A stretch of 64,000 bases of DNA from Bradyrhizobium forestalis (GCF_002795245.1 NZ_PGVG01000020.1:62001-126000); one strand, 5' to 3'. Numbered from the stretch's first letter, positions 44,150-52,802 are shown. Notes: generated by a model not told the origin, from the letters alone. Program-made: numbers and translations.

Positions 44150-44425
44150 TCAAGCCGCCTTGGAGACCTCCATCAGCAGCCGCTCGGCCTTTGCGTCCTC
44201 GATGCGGTTCACCAGCCGGCTGCTCTCGTGATTGTCGCGCACGGTCTTGGTCAGGGTGATGCAGGTCTGGATCAGCATGACGATGCCCATGGTGAGATAG
44301 CCTTTCATCCAGAGGTCGATCGGCAGGAAGAAGACGCCGACGGCGACGAGGAACGCGGAGGCTGCGAAGGACACGTAAGTAAAGGTCACCCAGGCGCTGC
44401 TGTGGGGCTGGCCGTTCTGGTTCAT
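44150..44425 (-). CDS. yiaA: YiaA/YiaB-family small inner-membrane protein
   Basis: 91 residues with two hydrophobic helices, WVTFTYVSFAASAFLVAVGV and YLTMGIVMLIQTCITL, and a basic C-terminal tail. This helix-loop-helix layout and the GVFFLPIDLWMKGYL link are typical of the two-helix YiaA/YiaB domain. It follows the PspA-like gene by 40 bases in the same direction. The pairing suggests a membrane-integrity role; the biochemical function is unknown. Confidence 0.8.
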   Translation of the reverse strand: MNQNGQPHSSAWVTFTYVSFAASAFLVAVGVFFLPIDLWMKGYLTMGIVMLIQTCITLTKTVRDNHESSRLVNRIEDAKAERLLMEVSKAA

Positions 44426-44465
44426 GATGGTCTCCTGTTGGTTCGAATGACGTTTGGGTGTGAGA

Positions 44466-45161
44466 TCAGGCCGTCGGCGTATGCTTGGACTTCAATCGCG
44501 CCAGCACATCGTCCGCAGTCGTCTTCAGCCGCGGGCCAAAGCCCTGCTCGGCCAGTCTCTCGGCGGTGGCGAGCGGACCGGTAGCCGCATCGAGCTCGAC
44601 CAAGGCATCGTCGGCGGCCTGGGCTTCCAGCTGGCGCTCGCGCAGCCGCCGCAAGGTGCTCTCCGCCTCCGGCAGCGTGGATTCGTAGGGACGCGCCGCC
44701 TCGATGCCGCTGCGGCGAAGCGAGCGCACCGCGTCCGAGGCACGGGCGAGACGGCGGCCGCGATCGAGCTCGGTGATGCGGGCCTGTGCGCTCGCGACCT
44801 GCCGCTTCAGCCGGGCGATCTCGGTCGCGAACAGCGCGCGTGCTGTCATCGCCGCATCACGATCGGCTTCGAGGCCTGCGATGGCCTCTGCGGCGTCCTT
44901 GGCGAGATCCTCGCGGCCGCCATCGAGCGCGGCGACCGCGCGGGTCTCGAGATCGGCGATATGGGCGCAGGTCGCCTCGAGCTTGCGACCCTCCTGCTGG
45001 TCCTGCGCGATCGCCAGCGCCAGCGTGCGCTTGCTGCGCTCGAGGGCGGCGGCGGCATCGCGCATCTGCTGATCGAGGATCAGCAGGGCCGTGCGGTCTT
45101 CCAGTTCCTCGCCCGCAGCGGCCACGCTGCCGCGGAAGAGGGTCACGACGGTCTTGAACAT
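44466..45161 (-). CDS. pspA: PspA/IM30-family membrane-stress protein
   Basis: 231 residues, almost wholly coiled-coil helices rich in Ala, Arg and Glu (about 25-190), starting MFKTVVTLFRGSVAAAGEEL with an amphipathic N-terminal helix that could bind lipid. PspA-type proteins form large rings or rods that stabilise damaged inner membranes. No PspF or PspBC genes are present. Instead the gene is divergent from a TetR regulator, with palindromes in between, so control by that repressor is likely. Confidence 0.82.
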   Translation of the reverse strand: MFKTVVTLFRGSVAAAGEELEDRTALLILDQQMRDAAAALERSKRTLALAIAQDQQEGRKLEATCAHIADLETRAVAALDGGREDLAKDAAEAIAGLEADRDAAMTARALFATEIARLKRQVASAQARITELDRGRRLARASDAVRSLRRSGIEAARPYESTLPEAESTLRRLRERQLEAQAADDALVELDAATGPLATAERLAEQGFGPRLKTTADDVLARLKSKHTPTA

Positions 45162-45178
45162 TGTCTGCTCCCTGTCTA

Positions 45179-45250
45179 TGAGCGTTGCTCACAGATGCTT
45201 TGTAGCACAAACCTTGAACATTGTTCAATAAATATTTGAGCGACGCTCAA
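45179..45250. promoter_or_regulatory. Three related palindromes between pspA and the TetR gene
   Basis: TGAGC-GTT-GCTCA (45179-45191), TTGAAC-ATT-GTTCAA (45214-45228) and TTGAGC-GAC-GCTCAA (45236-45250) are each perfect inverted repeats with a 3-base centre. They share the form TTGARC-N3-GYTCAA. Centres are 36 and 22 bases apart. They fill the 103-base divergent gap and are natural operators for the TetR protein. A TTGAAC half-site also overlaps the pspA start. Confidence 0.72.
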
Positions 45251-45264
45251 GAATTTGGTTAAGA

Positions 45265-45873
45265 ATGACTAAAGCCCTGGAACGTCGTGAGAAATTGCGA
45301 GCCGACCTGATCCAGGCGGCTGAGCAGATGATCGCTGCGCGGGGGCTGGCGGGTCTGAAAACCCGCGATTTGGCCCGCGAGATCGGCTGCGCCAATGGCG
45401 CGGTCTACAATCTCGTCACTGACGTGGACGAACTCGTCCTGCGCGTCGGCTCACGCACGCTGCTCCGGCTCGATGAGGCGCTCAGCGCGGCAGTCAGCGC
45501 GGGTGAGCCATCACCGCGAGAGGCACTGGTCCGCATCGCGATCGCCTATTGCGATTTCGCCGCCGAAAATCTCCAGCTCTGGCGCGCGCTGTTCGAGCAT
45601 CGCATGGCGGCCGACAAGCCCCTCCCCGATTGGTCCGTCAACGACCAGATGCAGCTGTTCCGCCACATCTACCAGCCGCTCGCCGCGCTGTTCCCAGAGC
45701 GCAGCCCGGAGGAACTCGGCATCACGGCGCGTAGCCTGTTCTCGGCCGTGCATGGGATGGTGACGCTGGGACTGGAGCAGAAGCTGGTTGCAGTACCGCT
45801 GCCGGCGCTGCGCAAGGAGATCGCGACCCTGGTGCGCGCGATGATTGACGGACTGATCGCGCAGGCAGCATAG
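45265..45873 (+). CDS. TetR-family transcriptional regulator
   Basis: 202 residues. The N-terminal DNA-binding domain reads LIQAAEQMIAARGLAGLKTR then DLAREIGCANGAVYNLVTD, the helix-turn-helix recognition part. The C-terminal ligand domain is all-helical, with a TetR_C-like block ALVRIAIAYCDFAAENLQLW. Divergent from the pspA-yiaA genes over a gap with three matching palindromes, it probably represses both itself and them until a membrane-active ligand binds. Confidence 0.92.
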   Translation: MTKALERREKLRADLIQAAEQMIAARGLAGLKTRDLAREIGCANGAVYNLVTDVDELVLRVGSRTLLRLDEALSAAVSAGEPSPREALVRIAIAYCDFAAENLQLWRALFEHRMAADKPLPDWSVNDQMQLFRHIYQPLAALFPERSPEELGITARSLFSAVHGMVTLGLEQKLVAVPLPALRKEIATLVRAMIDGLIAQAA

Positions 45874-45954
45874 AGGCCTGTAGCAGAGCTCGCCGGCAGC
45901 GCGCGAACGAGTGTCACGCTTCGCCTGACTTCTTCGCGCACAGGCACGCCGCGT

Positions 45955-47334
45955 TCAACCGCCCCGCGCCATAGCGCGCGGGGCACCAGGCACAACTATC
46001 CCAAGTCTGCTTCGATCAAATGAAGCGGCTTCCGCCTGCGCGGTCGGAAAGCCCTTTTCCAGCCGCGCCTCGCTCGCGCGCAGCATCGCCGCGTCGAGCT
46101 TGCCCTGCCGCAATCCGTCGAGAGCGCAGGCGAAGACGCGGTAGAACTGCGCGCCGTCATAGGCAACCAGCAGCAGATCGACACCGGCGTTGATCGCTTC
46201 CATCACGGCTTTGCAGACATCGTTCTGGTAGATCGCGCCCATCACGAGGTCGTCGGTCATCACCACGCCCTGATAACCCCACTTCTCGCGAATGATTCCC
46301 TCGACGACACGCTTCGAATGCGAGGCGGCGCAGTCAGGATCGACGGCGGTGAGCGTGACATGGCCGACCATGAGCGCGCTGCGCGAATGCGACAGCACCT
46401 CGCGGAACGGCAGCCAGTCGGTTGCTTCCAGTTCCTTCACCGACATATCGAGATTGGCGCTGAAATGATGCGTGTCGGTGCGCACGCGGCCGATGCCGGG
46501 AAAATGCTTGAGCGTCGCGCCGACGCCGGACGCTTCCAGTCCGCGCACATAGGCGCTCGCGATGGTGCTGACGACGGCGGGATCGGTCGCGATCGCGCGC
46601 TGGCCGATCAGCGTATGGAAATCGAGACGGTTGCGCCGCGCCGGCGGTTTGAGATCGAGCACCGGCGCGAGGTTGAGGTTGACGCCGAGCCCGGCGAGCT
46701 CGCGTCCGTGGATGCGGCCAAACTCTTCCGCTTTGGCCTGCTGGTCGTCGGGAGCGAGCCCCGCGAGTGTCGCGAGCGCCGGCACTTTCGTCAGCGGCGG
46801 CGCGAGATGCCCGACGATGCCGCCCTCCTGATCGGCGGCGACAGTTAGCGGCGGCAGGCCGGCGGCGCGCCTGATATCCTGGAGCGCCGCGATCTCGGCG
46901 CGCAGCGCCTCGACGGTCCGGCCGCGGATGTTGTGCCGGGTAACATAGACGCCGCCGATCAGGCCCTGGCCGGCAAGGCGCGCGACCTCGGGAAAGGAGG
47001 AATAGCCGATCATGAAATGAGGCCCGAGCTGGCGCGCCTCGGCGGCGCTGGCGGCGAGAACGTCGTGCCTGCGCAGCTCGAACCTCAGATGCGCCGCCGA
47101 CATCAGCAGCGGCGGCAGGCACCAGAGCATGACGAGCAGCTTGCCGGCGATGGTGCGCCACCGCCCTCTGCGCAGCAGGACGATCACGATGACGATGCTT
47201 GTAACGACAAGCGCGGCGTTTCCGGCGCCGCGCAGCGGGACCAGATAAGGATCGTTCTTGTTCGCGGCCGCGAAAGCAACGACAGGCGCGGCCAGCCAGA
47301 GCAGGATGAGACCGATACGGCGGAGAAATTGCAT
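45955..47334 (-). CDS. Glycoside hydrolase family 3 protein (NagZ-like beta-N-acetylhexosaminidase)
   Basis: 459 residues. Two N-terminal hydrophobic segments (about 6-24 and 40-54, with a third near 63-80) anchor the protein. The GH3 barrel follows from about 105: VAADQEGGIVGHL, NLNLAPVLDL, KHFPGIGRVRTDTHH (276-290, the NagZ active-site loop with Asp287 and His289), and MTDDLVMGAI with the nucleophile Asp361. NagZ enzymes remove N-acetylglucosamine from peptidoglycan fragments and are usually cytoplasmic. The membrane anchor here suggests a periplasmic or surface form. Divergent from the DUF4173 gene. Confidence 0.87.
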   Translation of the reverse strand: MQFLRRIGLILLWLAAPVVAFAAANKNDPYLVPLRGAGNAALVVTSIVIVIVLLRRGRWRTIAGKLLVMLWCLPPLLMSAAHLRFELRRHDVLAASAAEARQLGPHFMIGYSSFPEVARLAGQGLIGGVYVTRHNIRGRTVEALRAEIAALQDIRRAAGLPPLTVAADQEGGIVGHLAPPLTKVPALATLAGLAPDDQQAKAEEFGRIHGRELAGLGVNLNLAPVLDLKPPARRNRLDFHTLIGQRAIATDPAVVSTIASAYVRGLEASGVGATLKHFPGIGRVRTDTHHFSANLDMSVKELEATDWLPFREVLSHSRSALMVGHVTLTAVDPDCAASHSKRVVEGIIREKWGYQGVVMTDDLVMGAIYQNDVCKAVMEAINAGVDLLLVAYDGAQFYRVFACALDGLRQGKLDAAMLRASEARLEKGFPTAQAEAASFDRSRLGIVVPGAPRAMARGG

Positions 47335-47523
47335 GATGCGTCACGCGCTCGAAGTGGCGAATGCTTCGCACCTATCAAAGCGATTGACGATGGACGAGAG
47401 GCAAACGCGCGCCTGCACGAAATCTGCAAAAGACTCCTGAAACCGTGCAGACGATGATCCCGCCTTCTGCACAAGTGCCGTTCAGACTTCGTGATGCCAC
47501 CTATCACGAAAGGTCTTCAGGAC

Positions 47524-49020
47524 ATGACGAGCCTGGCTTCGACGTCGACCACGGACATCCAACCCATCGGGCCTTCCGCCCTGTCGGCCAAGCTCGCAAT
47601 GGCGCTGCTGCTCGCCGCGCTCGCCGACTGGCTCTTCTACGGCCAGCGGATGGGGCTGTCGCTGGTCATCTTCGCCATCGCGGTCGCTGGCGCCTCGCTG
47701 CTCGCCAACCATGCAACGCTGGATCTTCGGCGTACAACGATTGGCGGCGCGATCGTCACTCTCGGTCTCGCGCCAGCCGTCGAGGAGCTCAACACGCTCT
47801 CGTTCCTGATCCTGATGGCCGCGCTGCTCATCGCCCTGCTCCTCGCGACCAATCCGGAGACGACCGGGCTCGCAGATCGCGCTCGCGCACTCCGAAACTT
47901 CGTTCTGTACGGCTTCTTGCGCTTCTTCCCCGATGCGCTCCAGGTCTTCAACCTGTCGGCGTTCACCCGCGGCCTCGCGCTGTGGCTGATGCCGATGGTG
48001 ATGAGCACCGTGTTCGTCGCACTGTTCGCGGCGGCCAATCCGGTGATCGAGCAATGGGTGTCCCTGCTCAATCCGAAGGTCATCCTGGAGTATGTCAGTG
48101 TCCCGCGTGTGCTGTTCTGGGCTTTGATGCTGACGCTGGTCTGGCCGTTCATCCATGTGCGCTGGCGGCGCCGGAAGTTCGCTGTGCCCGCCGCAACCGA
48201 TGTCGCAGAACCAGAGCCCCTGGCGGCGTTCGTCTCGGCCGAATTTCTGGGCCCCTCCACCATTCTGCGATCGCTGATCCTGTTCAATCTGCTGTTCGCG
48301 GCGCAATCCGTCCTCGACGGCATCTATCTCTGGGGTCATGTCGCGCTGCCCGACAATGTGACCTATGCGTGGTACGCCCATCGCGGCGCTTATCCGCTGA
48401 TCGCGACAACCCTGCTCGCCGCCGCTTTCGTGCTGGTCGCGATGCGTCCGGGCGGGCCCGCCGAGAAATCGAAAGTGATCCGGCCGCTTGTCTATCTCTG
48501 GGTGGGCCAGAACGTGCTTCTGGTCGCCTCGTCCATCCTCCGGCTCGATCTCTATGTCGGCATCTACATGCTGACCTACTGGCGCATCGCGGCCTTCATC
48601 TGGATGGGGCTGGTGGCGCTCGGGCTGATCCTGATCGTCGCGCGCATCGTGCTCGACCGCTCCAACGAGTGGCTGGTCAGCGTCAATCTGATCGCGCTGG
48701 CGGTCGTGCTCTATGGCTGCTCGCTGGTGAACTTCGATGCCTTCATCGCCAACTACAATGTCGCCCACAGCCGGGAGGCATCGGGCAACGGCGTGCAGAT
48801 CGACATCAACTATCTCCTGACGCTCGGGCCACAGGCGCTCCCCGCCATCGACAAGGCCATCGCGCTCCGGCCCAGCGCCAGCGAGAGCTGCCTTGTGTCG
48901 CGACGCGACCGCCTTGTAGAACAGCAGCGCCAGGATCTGGCCTGGCGGAGCTGGGGCTTCCGAAACTGGCGGCTTCAGCGCAGGCTGGACGCCCAGGCGG
49001 CGAATCGGCCGGCGGGCTGA
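47524..49020 (+). CDS. DUF4173/DUF4153-type polytopic membrane protein
   Basis: 498 residues from the ATG at 47524. An ATG 33 bases earlier is less favoured because AGGA lies just before 47524. About 11-12 hydrophobic helices include LAMALLLAALADWLFYG, GLSLVIFAIAVAGASLLA and LNTLSFLILMAALLIALLL. The characteristic late block is LVNFDAFIANYNVAHSRE, followed by a soluble tail containing INYLLTLGPQALPAIDKAI, as in DUF4173 proteins. It precedes the response regulator gene by 19 bases and may act with the two-component pair as a membrane sensor or target. Function unknown. Confidence 0.82.
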   Translation: MTSLASTSTTDIQPIGPSALSAKLAMALLLAALADWLFYGQRMGLSLVIFAIAVAGASLLANHATLDLRRTTIGGAIVTLGLAPAVEELNTLSFLILMAALLIALLLATNPETTGLADRARALRNFVLYGFLRFFPDALQVFNLSAFTRGLALWLMPMVMSTVFVALFAAANPVIEQWVSLLNPKVILEYVSVPRVLFWALMLTLVWPFIHVRWRRRKFAVPAATDVAEPEPLAAFVSAEFLGPSTILRSLILFNLLFAAQSVLDGIYLWGHVALPDNVTYAWYAHRGAYPLIATTLLAAAFVLVAMRPGGPAEKSKVIRPLVYLWVGQNVLLVASSILRLDLYVGIYMLTYWRIAAFIWMGLVALGLILIVARIVLDRSNEWLVSVNLIALAVVLYGCSLVNFDAFIANYNVAHSREASGNGVQIDINYLLTLGPQALPAIDKAIALRPSASESCLVSRRDRLVEQQRQDLAWRSWGFRNWRLQRRLDAQAANRPAG

Positions 49021-49039
49021 CGAGGCAGCGGAGATATCC

Positions 49040-49744
49040 TTGGCGCATCGCATTCTCATCGTCGACGACGAGGGTCACATCCGCGAGGTCATCCGCGTCG
49101 CTCTGAAGAAGGCCGGCATGGACGTGATCGAGGCCCGCGACGGCAAGGAGGCGCTCGCCCGCTTTGCCGCCGACAAGCCCGATCTGATCGTGCTCGACAT
49201 CGGCATGCCCGAGTTCGACGGCCTCGACGTCTGCCGCGAGATCCGCAGGACGTCCGACGTGCCGATCCTGTTCCTGTCGGCGCGCGACGAGGAGATCGAC
49301 CGCATCCTCGGCCTCGAGATCGGCGGCGACGACTACGTGACCAAGCCGTTCAGCCCGCGCGAGCTGGTGGCGCGGGTCAACGTCATCCTGCGCCGCCTCA
49401 GCCCGCGCAATGGCGAGGCCAAGGCAAGTCCGGCCGCGCTGTCGCAGGGCGGCCTCCTGATCGATCCCGAGCAGCATCTCGCGTCCTTTGCCGGCACGCC
49501 GCTGAAGCTGACCGCGATCGAGTTCGGCATCCTGCGCGCGTTCCTGACCCGGCCGACATCGGTGTTCAATCGCGAGCAGCTGATGCGCGCGGCCTATCAG
49601 CTCAATATTCAGGTCTCCGACCGCACCATCGACAGCCATATCCGCAACATCCGCGCCAAGCTCGCGGCTCTTGCTTGCGACAACGTCATCGAGACCATCC
49701 ACGGCGTCGGCTTCAAGCTCGGCCGCTGCGAGAAAGAGGCATGA
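49040..49744 (+). CDS. OmpR/PhoB-family response regulator
   Basis: 234 residues from a TTG at 49040 preceded by GGAG. Receiver domain: LIVDDEGHIRE, phospho-acceptor Asp53 in LIVLDIGMPEFD and Lys102 in DDYVTKPFS. Winged-helix output domain: LKLTAIEFGILRAFLTRP and SDRTIDSHIRNIRAKL with the IETIHGVGFKLG end. It is encoded between the DUF4173 protein and a histidine kinase whose start overlaps this gene's stop, so all three are probably one regulatory unit. Confidence 0.94.
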   Translation: MAHRILIVDDEGHIREVIRVALKKAGMDVIEARDGKEALARFAADKPDLIVLDIGMPEFDGLDVCREIRRTSDVPILFLSARDEEIDRILGLEIGGDDYVTKPFSPRELVARVNVILRRLSPRNGEAKASPAALSQGGLLIDPEQHLASFAGTPLKLTAIEFGILRAFLTRPTSVFNREQLMRAAYQLNIQVSDRTIDSHIRNIRAKLAALACDNVIETIHGVGFKLGRCEKEA

Positions 49745-51324
49745 GCACGGCGCCAGACAAATGGCGGCCGTCGCTTGGGCTCGTCATCTTCACGGTGCTG
49801 GCCACCGTCGCCATCCTGCCACTGGTCGGCCTGTTCTTCTTTCGTCTCTACGACAACCAGCTGATCCGCCAGACCCAGGCCGAGCTGATCGCACAGAGCC
49901 GCGTGCTCGCGACGATCTATGCGCAGGAGGTCGCGGCAAGGCTCGACAGCGGCCTCATGCTCGGCGCCGAGGTGCCGCCGGGCGTGCTGCCCGATCCCGG
50001 TGACCAGGTCACGCCGATCCGCCCCTCGCTCGATCTGACCGCGAACGACCTCTTGCGGCGGCGGCCCGATGCGCTACCCGCGCTCCAGCCGGCGCAAGCA
50101 GCCTATGTCGAGATCGGTGCAAAACTGACGCCGATCATCCGCGAGACCCAGAAGGTGACACTGGCGGGCTTTCGCATCCTCGATCCCCAAGGCGTGGTGA
50201 TTGCCGGGCGGCAGGAGGTCGGGCAGTCGCTCGCCCATATCGAGGAGGTCGCGGACGCACTGCACGGGCAATACCGCGCCACCTTGCGCAACCGCGTGCC
50301 GGACAAGCCGCCGCCGATCTATTCCTTCAGCCGCGGGCTCGGCGTGCACGTGTTCTCGGCCATGCCCGTCATCGTCAACAACCGCGTCGCAGGGGTGATC
50401 TACACGACGCGGACGCCGAGCAACATCTTCGACCATCTTTACCAGGAGCGGGCCAAGTTCGTGCTGGCGGGGCTCGCCGTGATCCTCGGCACGATCGCGA
50501 TCGGCCTCGTGTTCTCGCGCACCATCACGCTGCCGATGCGCGAGCTGATCGACCGCGCCGCCAGAATCGGCCGCGGCGACCGCGAGGCGTTCCAGCCGCT
50601 GAAGCATTACGGCACGCGCGAGTTCGCCCAGCTCTCGCACAGCTTCCTCGGCATGGCCGAGCAGCTGGCGCGCCGTTCGGACTATATCGCGACGTTCTCG
50701 GCCCACCTCACCCACGAACTGAAATCGCCGCTGACCTCGATCAAGGGCGCGGCCGAGCTGTTGCAGGATTCGGTTCAAGGCAAGGCCGAGGGCCTGACGC
50801 CGGCCGAGCAGACGACGTTCATCGCCAACATCCTGTCCGACACCCAGCGGCTGGAGGCGATGGCGCAGCGGCTGCGCGAGCTCGCCCGTGCCGAAAGCCT
50901 GCCGCAGAACGAGCGCACCGAACTTGCGCCTGTCATCGCCGATCTCAGGACCAGGTTTCCGGCAAGCTCGATCGAAGCCAGCGGCAGCCTCGACCGCGCC
51001 GTCGGCATGTCCGGCGAGAAGGCGCTGATCGTGCTGTCGCATCTCGCCGACAACGCGATGCGGCACAAGGCGCAGACGATCAGGCTCGAGGCGGCGGACG
51101 AGCGTACGACCCTGCGGCTGACCGTGAGCAATGACGGCGAGCCGATCTCGGCCCCGAACCGCGACAGGATTTTTGACGCGTTCTTCACCACCCGCCGCGA
51201 CCAGGGCGGCACCGGGATGGGGTTGGCGATCGCGCGTGCGGTGATGGCGAGCCATGGCGGCTCGATCAGGCTGAAGCCGACCGACGAGGGCGCGGCCTTC
51301 GAGCTGCAATTCCCTCTGGCCTAG
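49741..51324 (+). CDS. Membrane histidine kinase (CreC/PhoR-like)
   Basis: 527 residues from the ATG at 49741, which overlaps the response regulator stop by 4 bases (ATGA). The longer frame begins inside that gene. First helix about 12-32; a periplasmic sensor domain of about 210 residues follows; second helix FVLAGLAVILGTIAIGLVFS; HAMP with TLPMRELIDRAARI; HisKA motif HLTHELKSPLTSIKGAAELL (phospho-acceptor His325); ATPase domain with LADNAMRHKA, FFTTRRDQGGTGMGLAIARA. The LTHELKSPL box is the form seen in CreC. The signal is unknown. Confidence 0.93.
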   Translation: MSTAPDKWRPSLGLVIFTVLATVAILPLVGLFFFRLYDNQLIRQTQAELIAQSRVLATIYAQEVAARLDSGLMLGAEVPPGVLPDPGDQVTPIRPSLDLTANDLLRRRPDALPALQPAQAAYVEIGAKLTPIIRETQKVTLAGFRILDPQGVVIAGRQEVGQSLAHIEEVADALHGQYRATLRNRVPDKPPPIYSFSRGLGVHVFSAMPVIVNNRVAGVIYTTRTPSNIFDHLYQERAKFVLAGLAVILGTIAIGLVFSRTITLPMRELIDRAARIGRGDREAFQPLKHYGTREFAQLSHSFLGMAEQLARRSDYIATFSAHLTHELKSPLTSIKGAAELLQDSVQGKAEGLTPAEQTTFIANILSDTQRLEAMAQRLRELARAESLPQNERTELAPVIADLRTRFPASSIEASGSLDRAVGMSGEKALIVLSHLADNAMRHKAQTIRLEAADERTTLRLTVSNDGEPISAPNRDRIFDAFFTTRRDQGGTGMGLAIARAVMASHGGSIRLKPTDEGAAFELQFPLA

Positions 51325-51461
51325 ATCGCGAACACCCAGGCGGCAACGATGGCGCCGATGGTGACGAGACCGGCGATGGTCCAGCCGGCGGCGTATTCCA
51401 GCTCAGGATGACCGGTCGCCCGCATGATCTCAACCGGATCGGCGGTATGCTTCTCTGCCAT
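51321..51461 (-). CDS. 46-residue single-helix membrane protein
   Basis: A short frame from the ATG at 51461 to a TAG at 51321 encodes a protein starting MAEKHTADPVEIMRATGHPE and ending in one hydrophobic helix, AAGWTIAGLVTIGAIVAAWV. A GAGG ribosome binding site lies 6-7 bases upstream. It is tail to tail with the histidine kinase gene, and the two stops overlap. The amphipathic, non-repetitive N-terminus plus RBS make it plausible as a real small protein of unknown function, perhaps binding the kinase or another membrane protein. Confidence 0.6.
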   Translation of the reverse strand: MAEKHTADPVEIMRATGHPELEYAAGWTIAGLVTIGAIVAAWVFAI

Positions 51462-51872
51462 GACAGCCTCGCACGTTCCTTCCCGCGTCATAGATAAGTC
51501 GCATCAGCCGCCGTTAGGTTCCATCACGGAAATGCGAGGAACGACGCAGAGCGGGCCTGACGGATCGTCCAAAACAAAAACTGCGAAAACAACCCCATGC
51601 ACAGTAGGAAGCCGTTTCCGGCTCGAGGCTGGGCGGCGCCGGACAACAGCCTGACCGATCGAGACAAAACCGTCGCTCCGCGCAATCCGCCCGGCGCCTT
51701 GTGAACTTGTGTTCCAAATGCGGCTGCCTGCCAGGGGGCGCCTGGTCGGCACCGGCCGCGTGCCGGCCGAAGGTGCCGCGAATTCGCCTCAAGGCCAGCG
51801 GACTAATGAGGCGAATTGAAAAGACAGGCCAGATCAGCGAGCCAATATGAGCCCCGCAAGGCCGGCATTACG
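51462..51872. other. Gene-free stretch
   Basis: Divergent gap of 411 bases between the 46-residue membrane protein and the hydrolase-fold gene. Short open frames of up to about 80-90 codons occur on both strands, but they lack convincing starts or protein-like composition. No repeat, RNA gene or strong palindrome was recognised. Confidence 0.5.
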
Positions 51873-52802
51873 ATGAAGAATTATCTGACATTTTTCCTGC
51901 TTCTGACCATGACCACGGCCTCCGCGCACGGACCTTTGCCGGGCCGCCTCTCGCCGCCGTCCGATCTCGTGCAAGCGGGCCTCACCGATTCCGACACCAC
52001 CTTCGGCGGCACCGCGCGGCTGTGCGAGCAGGTCACCTTCTCGCGCGGCCTGCGCTATGGCGAGAGCGAAGCCAATGTGCTCGATGTCGCGACCAGCGCG
52101 ATCAAGGCGGATACGCCACGGCCGGTGCTGCTGTTCGTGGCGGGTGACACCTTCACCGGCGACCGCGCGGCGCCGGAGCTGTCCCGCCAGATCCAGGACC
52201 AGGCCATGTGCTTTGCCGCGCGCAACGACATGATCGGGGTCCGCGTCAACTATCGCCTGGCGCCCTCGGCGACCTGGCCGGCCGGCGCGTCCGATGTGGC
52301 GGCGGCGCTGTCCTGGGTCCACGGCAATATCGACCTCTTCAACGGCGATGCCCGCGAAATCGTCGCGGTCGGCTATGGCGCCGGGGCCTTCCATGTCGCC
52401 GCCCTGCTGGCGCATCCCGAGCTGCAGACCGACCGCGCCGACGTCGCCGGCGTCGTGCTGGTGTCCGGGATCTACCGCGTCGGCAAGGACGCCAGCGACA
52501 GCGAGAAGGCCTATCTCGGCCTGGATGCCACCCAATACGACAAGCGGTCGGTCTTTCCCGGCATCCTCAATGTCGACGTGCCGATCGTGCTGGCCTGGGC
52601 CGCGGACGATTCCGCGGGCCTCGTGGCGCAGGGTGAGACCCTGAAGAAGACGCTGTGCGGGGCCGGCCATTGTCCGCGTAGCACGCTGCTGCGCAGCCGC
52701 GACGGCATCGCCAGCGCCTTCGGCCTCGACGGCTCCGGCGACAGCCTCGCCGAACCGACGCTGCTGCTGGTGCATCAGCTCGAGGCGCGCGGGCTGCCGT
52801 AA
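51873..52802 (+). CDS. Exported alpha/beta-hydrolase-fold protein lacking the nucleophilic serine
   Basis: 309 residues from the ATG at 51873, where a signal peptide starts (MKNYLTFFLLLTMTTASA); an earlier ATG at 51816 adds a charged leader. The esterase-like core is clear: VRVNYRLAPSATWPAGASDV then AAALSWVHGNIDLF, and the nucleophile elbow VGYGAGAFH at 166-174. In active esterases the elbow is GxSxG; here it is Gly-Tyr-Gly-Ala-Gly (167-171), so the serine is missing. The oxyanion HGGG region is also altered (FVAGDTFTGD). It is probably a non-catalytic binding protein or an enzyme with another mechanism. Confidence 0.82.
   Translation: MKNYLTFFLLLTMTTASAHGPLPGRLSPPSDLVQAGLTDSDTTFGGTARLCEQVTFSRGLRYGESEANVLDVATSAIKADTPRPVLLFVAGDTFTGDRAAPELSRQIQDQAMCFAARNDMIGVRVNYRLAPSATWPAGASDVAAALSWVHGNIDLFNGDAREIVAVGYGAGAFHVAALLAHPELQTDRADVAGVVLVSGIYRVGKDASDSEKAYLGLDATQYDKRSVFPGILNVDVPIVLAWAADDSAGLVAQGETLKKTLCGAGHCPRSTLLRSRDGIASAFGLDGSGDSLAEPTLLLVHQLEARGLP

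Noticed and set aside
47524..51324. Identification of the two-component unit as CreBC with CreD
   Set aside because: The kinase box resembles CreC, but the adjacent membrane protein is DUF4173-like, not CreD, so a direct equivalence is not supported.
51504..51752. 82-codon minus-strand frame in the gap after the kinase
   Set aside because: Starts with poor signals, composition is not protein-like and an overlapping frame of similar quality exists on the other strand.
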